A stretch of DNA of 7,091 nt from Pseudomonadota bacterium (GTDB lineage Bacteria > Pseudomonadota > Gammaproteobacteria > Steroidobacterales > Steroidobacteraceae). Position numbers and translations under genes: made by a program. The notes under the pieces are model-generated. The model was not told the DNA's origin, did not search any database, and worked only from the letters and a program-made list of their open reading frames with translations. Positions 5,351 through 7,091 of the stretch are shown here, in pieces. The stretch spans positions 1 through 7,091 of the forward strand of contig JAKBBE010000136.1 in the NCBI GenBank assembly GCA_021826035.1. Reading direction: 5' to 3'. Position 1 is the stretch's first letter. Each line of letters begins with the position of its first letter.

Positions 5351-7091
5351 ATGGGAGGTCACCCTTCACATCATTCTGCGGCGGGGCGCCATTATGCCGC
5401 CGCGCTGTTCTTCGGCGCCTGGGGGCTTGCCACCCTCGCGCATGCCAGCTGCTTCGATGTGCAGGCGCCGGAGTATCGCGAACTGCGTCCGCTCGTCGCG
5501 CAGGACCCGCAGCGCGCACTCGCCGAGGTCAACGCCAGGATTGCGGCACTGCCATCCGATGCGGCCGAACAAGAGCCGCGGACCGTCGCAGCCCTGTACG
5601 CCGTCCGGGCACGGGCCTATGGGCAGATGACACTCACCCACCCGGAGCGCACCGCCGCGCTGGCCGGACTCGCCCTGCTGCACGACCCGACCGAACCGCT
5701 GCGACTGGAGCTTCTCTCCAGCTACGGCGACAGCTTCAGCTCGACGGCGGCGGTCACGTCCGCGCTGACCCAGATCAAGCAGGCGCGCGCACTGGTGCGA
5801 CCCGGTTCGCGCAGCGACCTCTGCCTGCAGATCAGCGAGGGGTCCATGAACCTGCTGCGCGATCGCGTGAGCCCGGGTATCCGCGAATTCACCAAGGCGT
5901 ACATGCAAAGTGGGGCCAATGAGCTGCCCGACGTCCGAGTGGCGGCGAGCGTAGGGCTCGCCGTGGCGCTGCGGTACATGGGCGATGGCCGCGAAGCGCT
6001 GAGCCTGATCGACCAGCAGATCCGCTGGGACCGGGCGCACCATGAGAGCGATGATCTGGCCGGGGGCATCTACTTCAGAGGCGAGATCCTCAGATCCATC
6101 GGGCACTATCACCAAGCCATCGCAGCCTTCAAACGGTCTCGCGCGATGAGTCTTGCAGTCGGTGACCTCCAGAGCACGGGGTACACGGACCTGCGCATGT
6201 GTGAAGCCGAAATCGCACTGCGGCACTTTTCGGCGGCCCGCCGCGCCTGCAACAGAGCCGCGCCCGTGCTCGCCGCCGGGCAGGTCACCGCGATGATCAA
6301 GGAGACGCGCGTGCAGTTCGCCAAGATCGACTTGGCCGAAGGACACCCTGCGCGTGCCGTAAAAATTCTCAACCAGGTATTGCACGATCACGGCGCCGAC
6401 ATGATCGCCTTCACCATCGCGCCTGCCTACTTTGCGCGCGCCGAGGCGAACGCCGCCCTGCACCGCTACGCCGCCGCATACCGCGATCTGAGCACGTACT
6501 TGCGCATGTACAAGGCGCGCAACCGCATCAACCAAGCCCGTCTGCGCACGGCCCTCGAAGTGCGCTTCCAGGCCAAGCAGGAGTTCGAACGCAACGCCAT
6601 TCTGCGCCGCAAGCTACAAGCCGCTGCGCACCGCGCCACCAAACAACGTCAGCTCATGGACTGGATGGAGGCGGCCGGCGTGGCCGGCGCGCTCGCGATC
6701 GCGCTGCTCTCCTACATCCTCGTGGCCGACCGCAGGCACCGCCGCCAGCTCGTCGTTCTCGCCAACGAGGATCCACTGACTCGCCTGCCCAACCGTGGCC
6801 GCACCGCGCAGCTCGCCACCGAGGCGCTCGCCGCGGCGTGGACGCAGAGCCGCCCACTCACCGTGGCGCTCATCGATTTCGACCATTTCAAGACCATCAA
6901 CGATCAGTGCGGACATGCTGCCGGCGATCACGTGCTGAAGGAGTTCGCACAACTCTCGCGCGGTGCGCTGCGCACCGGCGACATTTTTGGGCGTTGGGGC
7001 GGGGAGGAATTCCTGCTGGTGCTGCCGGATGCGGCGCTCGACTCCGCGCTGGCGAGTGTGGAGCGTCTGCGCCTGCTCGCCCTCGGGATCC
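5351..7091 (+). CDS. Membrane-anchored diguanylate cyclase with periplasmic TPR-like region (3' end outside window)
   Basis: The visible 580 codons encode a signal peptide (hydrophobic AAALFFGAWGLATLA, likely cleavage after AHA, residue 32), then a long helical periplasmic region to about 430. It contains TPR-like repeats, clearest at 239-272 (GEILRSIGHYHQAIAAFKRS). A charged helix, one TM segment (about 440-459, AAGVAGALAIALLSYILVA), the stop-transfer DRRHRR and a cytoplasmic GGDEF domain follow. Catalytic features: DPLTRLPNR (474-482), metal/substrate residues in IDFDHFKTINDQCGHAAGD (508-526) and the active-site GGEEF (550-554). RTGD (541-544), five residues before it, is the RxxD inhibitory site that binds c-di-GMP. 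It should make c-di-GMP from GTP in response to a periplasmic signal. Start ATG 5351 is chosen; TTG 5339, eight bases after GGGGGA, is an alternative. About 50 residues of the GGDEF domain, and anything after it, lie outside the window. Confidence 0.93.
   Translation, partial: MGGHPSHHSAAGRHYAAALFFGAWGLATLAHASCFDVQAPEYRELRPLVAQDPQRALAEVNARIAALPSDAAEQEPRTVAALYAVRARAYGQMTLTHPERTAALAGLALLHDPTEPLRLELLSSYGDSFSSTAAVTSALTQIKQARALVRPGSRSDLCLQISEGSMNLLRDRVSPGIREFTKAYMQSGANELPDVRVAASVGLAVALRYMGDGREALSLIDQQIRWDRAHHESDDLAGGIYFRGEILRSIGHYHQAIAAFKRSRAMSLAVGDLQSTGYTDLRMCEAEIALRHFSAARRACNRAAPVLAAGQVTAMIKETRVQFAKIDLAEGHPARAVKILNQVLHDHGADMIAFTIAPAYFARAEANAALHRYAAAYRDLSTYLRMYKARNRINQARLRTALEVRFQAKQEFERNAILRRKLQAAAHRATKQRQLMDWMEAAGVAGALAIALLSYILVADRRHRRQLVVLANEDPLTRLPNRGRTAQLATEALAAAWTQSRPLTVALIDFDHFKTINDQCGHAAGDHVLKEFAQLSRGALRTGDIFGRWGGEEFLLVLPDAALDSALASVERLRLLALGI

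Noticed and set aside
5366..6535. 389-residue minus-strand open frame
   Set aside because: It is antisense to the diguanylate cyclase gene, which has clear domains throughout; long antisense frames are common in GC-rich coding DNA.

Overview
The window is a bacterial, GC-rich chromosomal segment, most likely from a Gram-negative proteobacterium. Xanthomonadales-like gammaproteobacteria fit best, but this is a guess from protein style: a diguanylate cyclase with a signal peptide and periplasmic TPR region, TetR-rich layout, GTG starts and GC-biased codons. No rRNA, tRNA, CRISPR array, transposase or integrase is visible.

Left part (1-2400) looks like accessory, partly decayed DNA. It opens with the 3' end of an ORF6N-domain (phage antirepressor-type) gene. 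Convergent to it is a toxin-antitoxin locus in which a TumE/DUF6516-type toxin and its HTH antitoxin are read as one continuous 243-residue frame. About 800 bases without a recognisable gene follow, then a FosX/glyoxalase-like (VOC) gene broken by a single-base deletion.

Middle part (2457-4275) is a coherent regulatory unit. A TetR repressor gene on the minus strand is divergent from a saccharopine-dehydrogenase-like NAD(P)-binding oxidoreductase gene on the plus strand. Between them are two copies of a perfect 12-bp palindrome inside a perfect 19-bp inverted repeat. The copies flank the predicted -10 of the oxidoreductase gene, the layout expected of a tight repressor switch. The broken VOC gene lies downstream of the TetR gene in the same direction and was probably once co-transcribed with it.

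Right part (4286-7091) holds a second TetR gene, convergent with the oxidoreductase gene (10-bp gap) and carrying its own palindromic operator in its promoter. A roughly 450-base gene-free leader follows, with a promoter-like pair and inverted repeats. Last is a large membrane-anchored diguanylate cyclase (signal peptide, periplasmic TPR-like helices, one TM helix, GGEEF domain with an RxxD inhibitory site), cut off by the window end.

The most unusual items are the toxin-antitoxin fusion with an internal Shine-Dalgarno and start for the antitoxin half, and the paired perfect operators between the divergent TetR and oxidoreductase genes.
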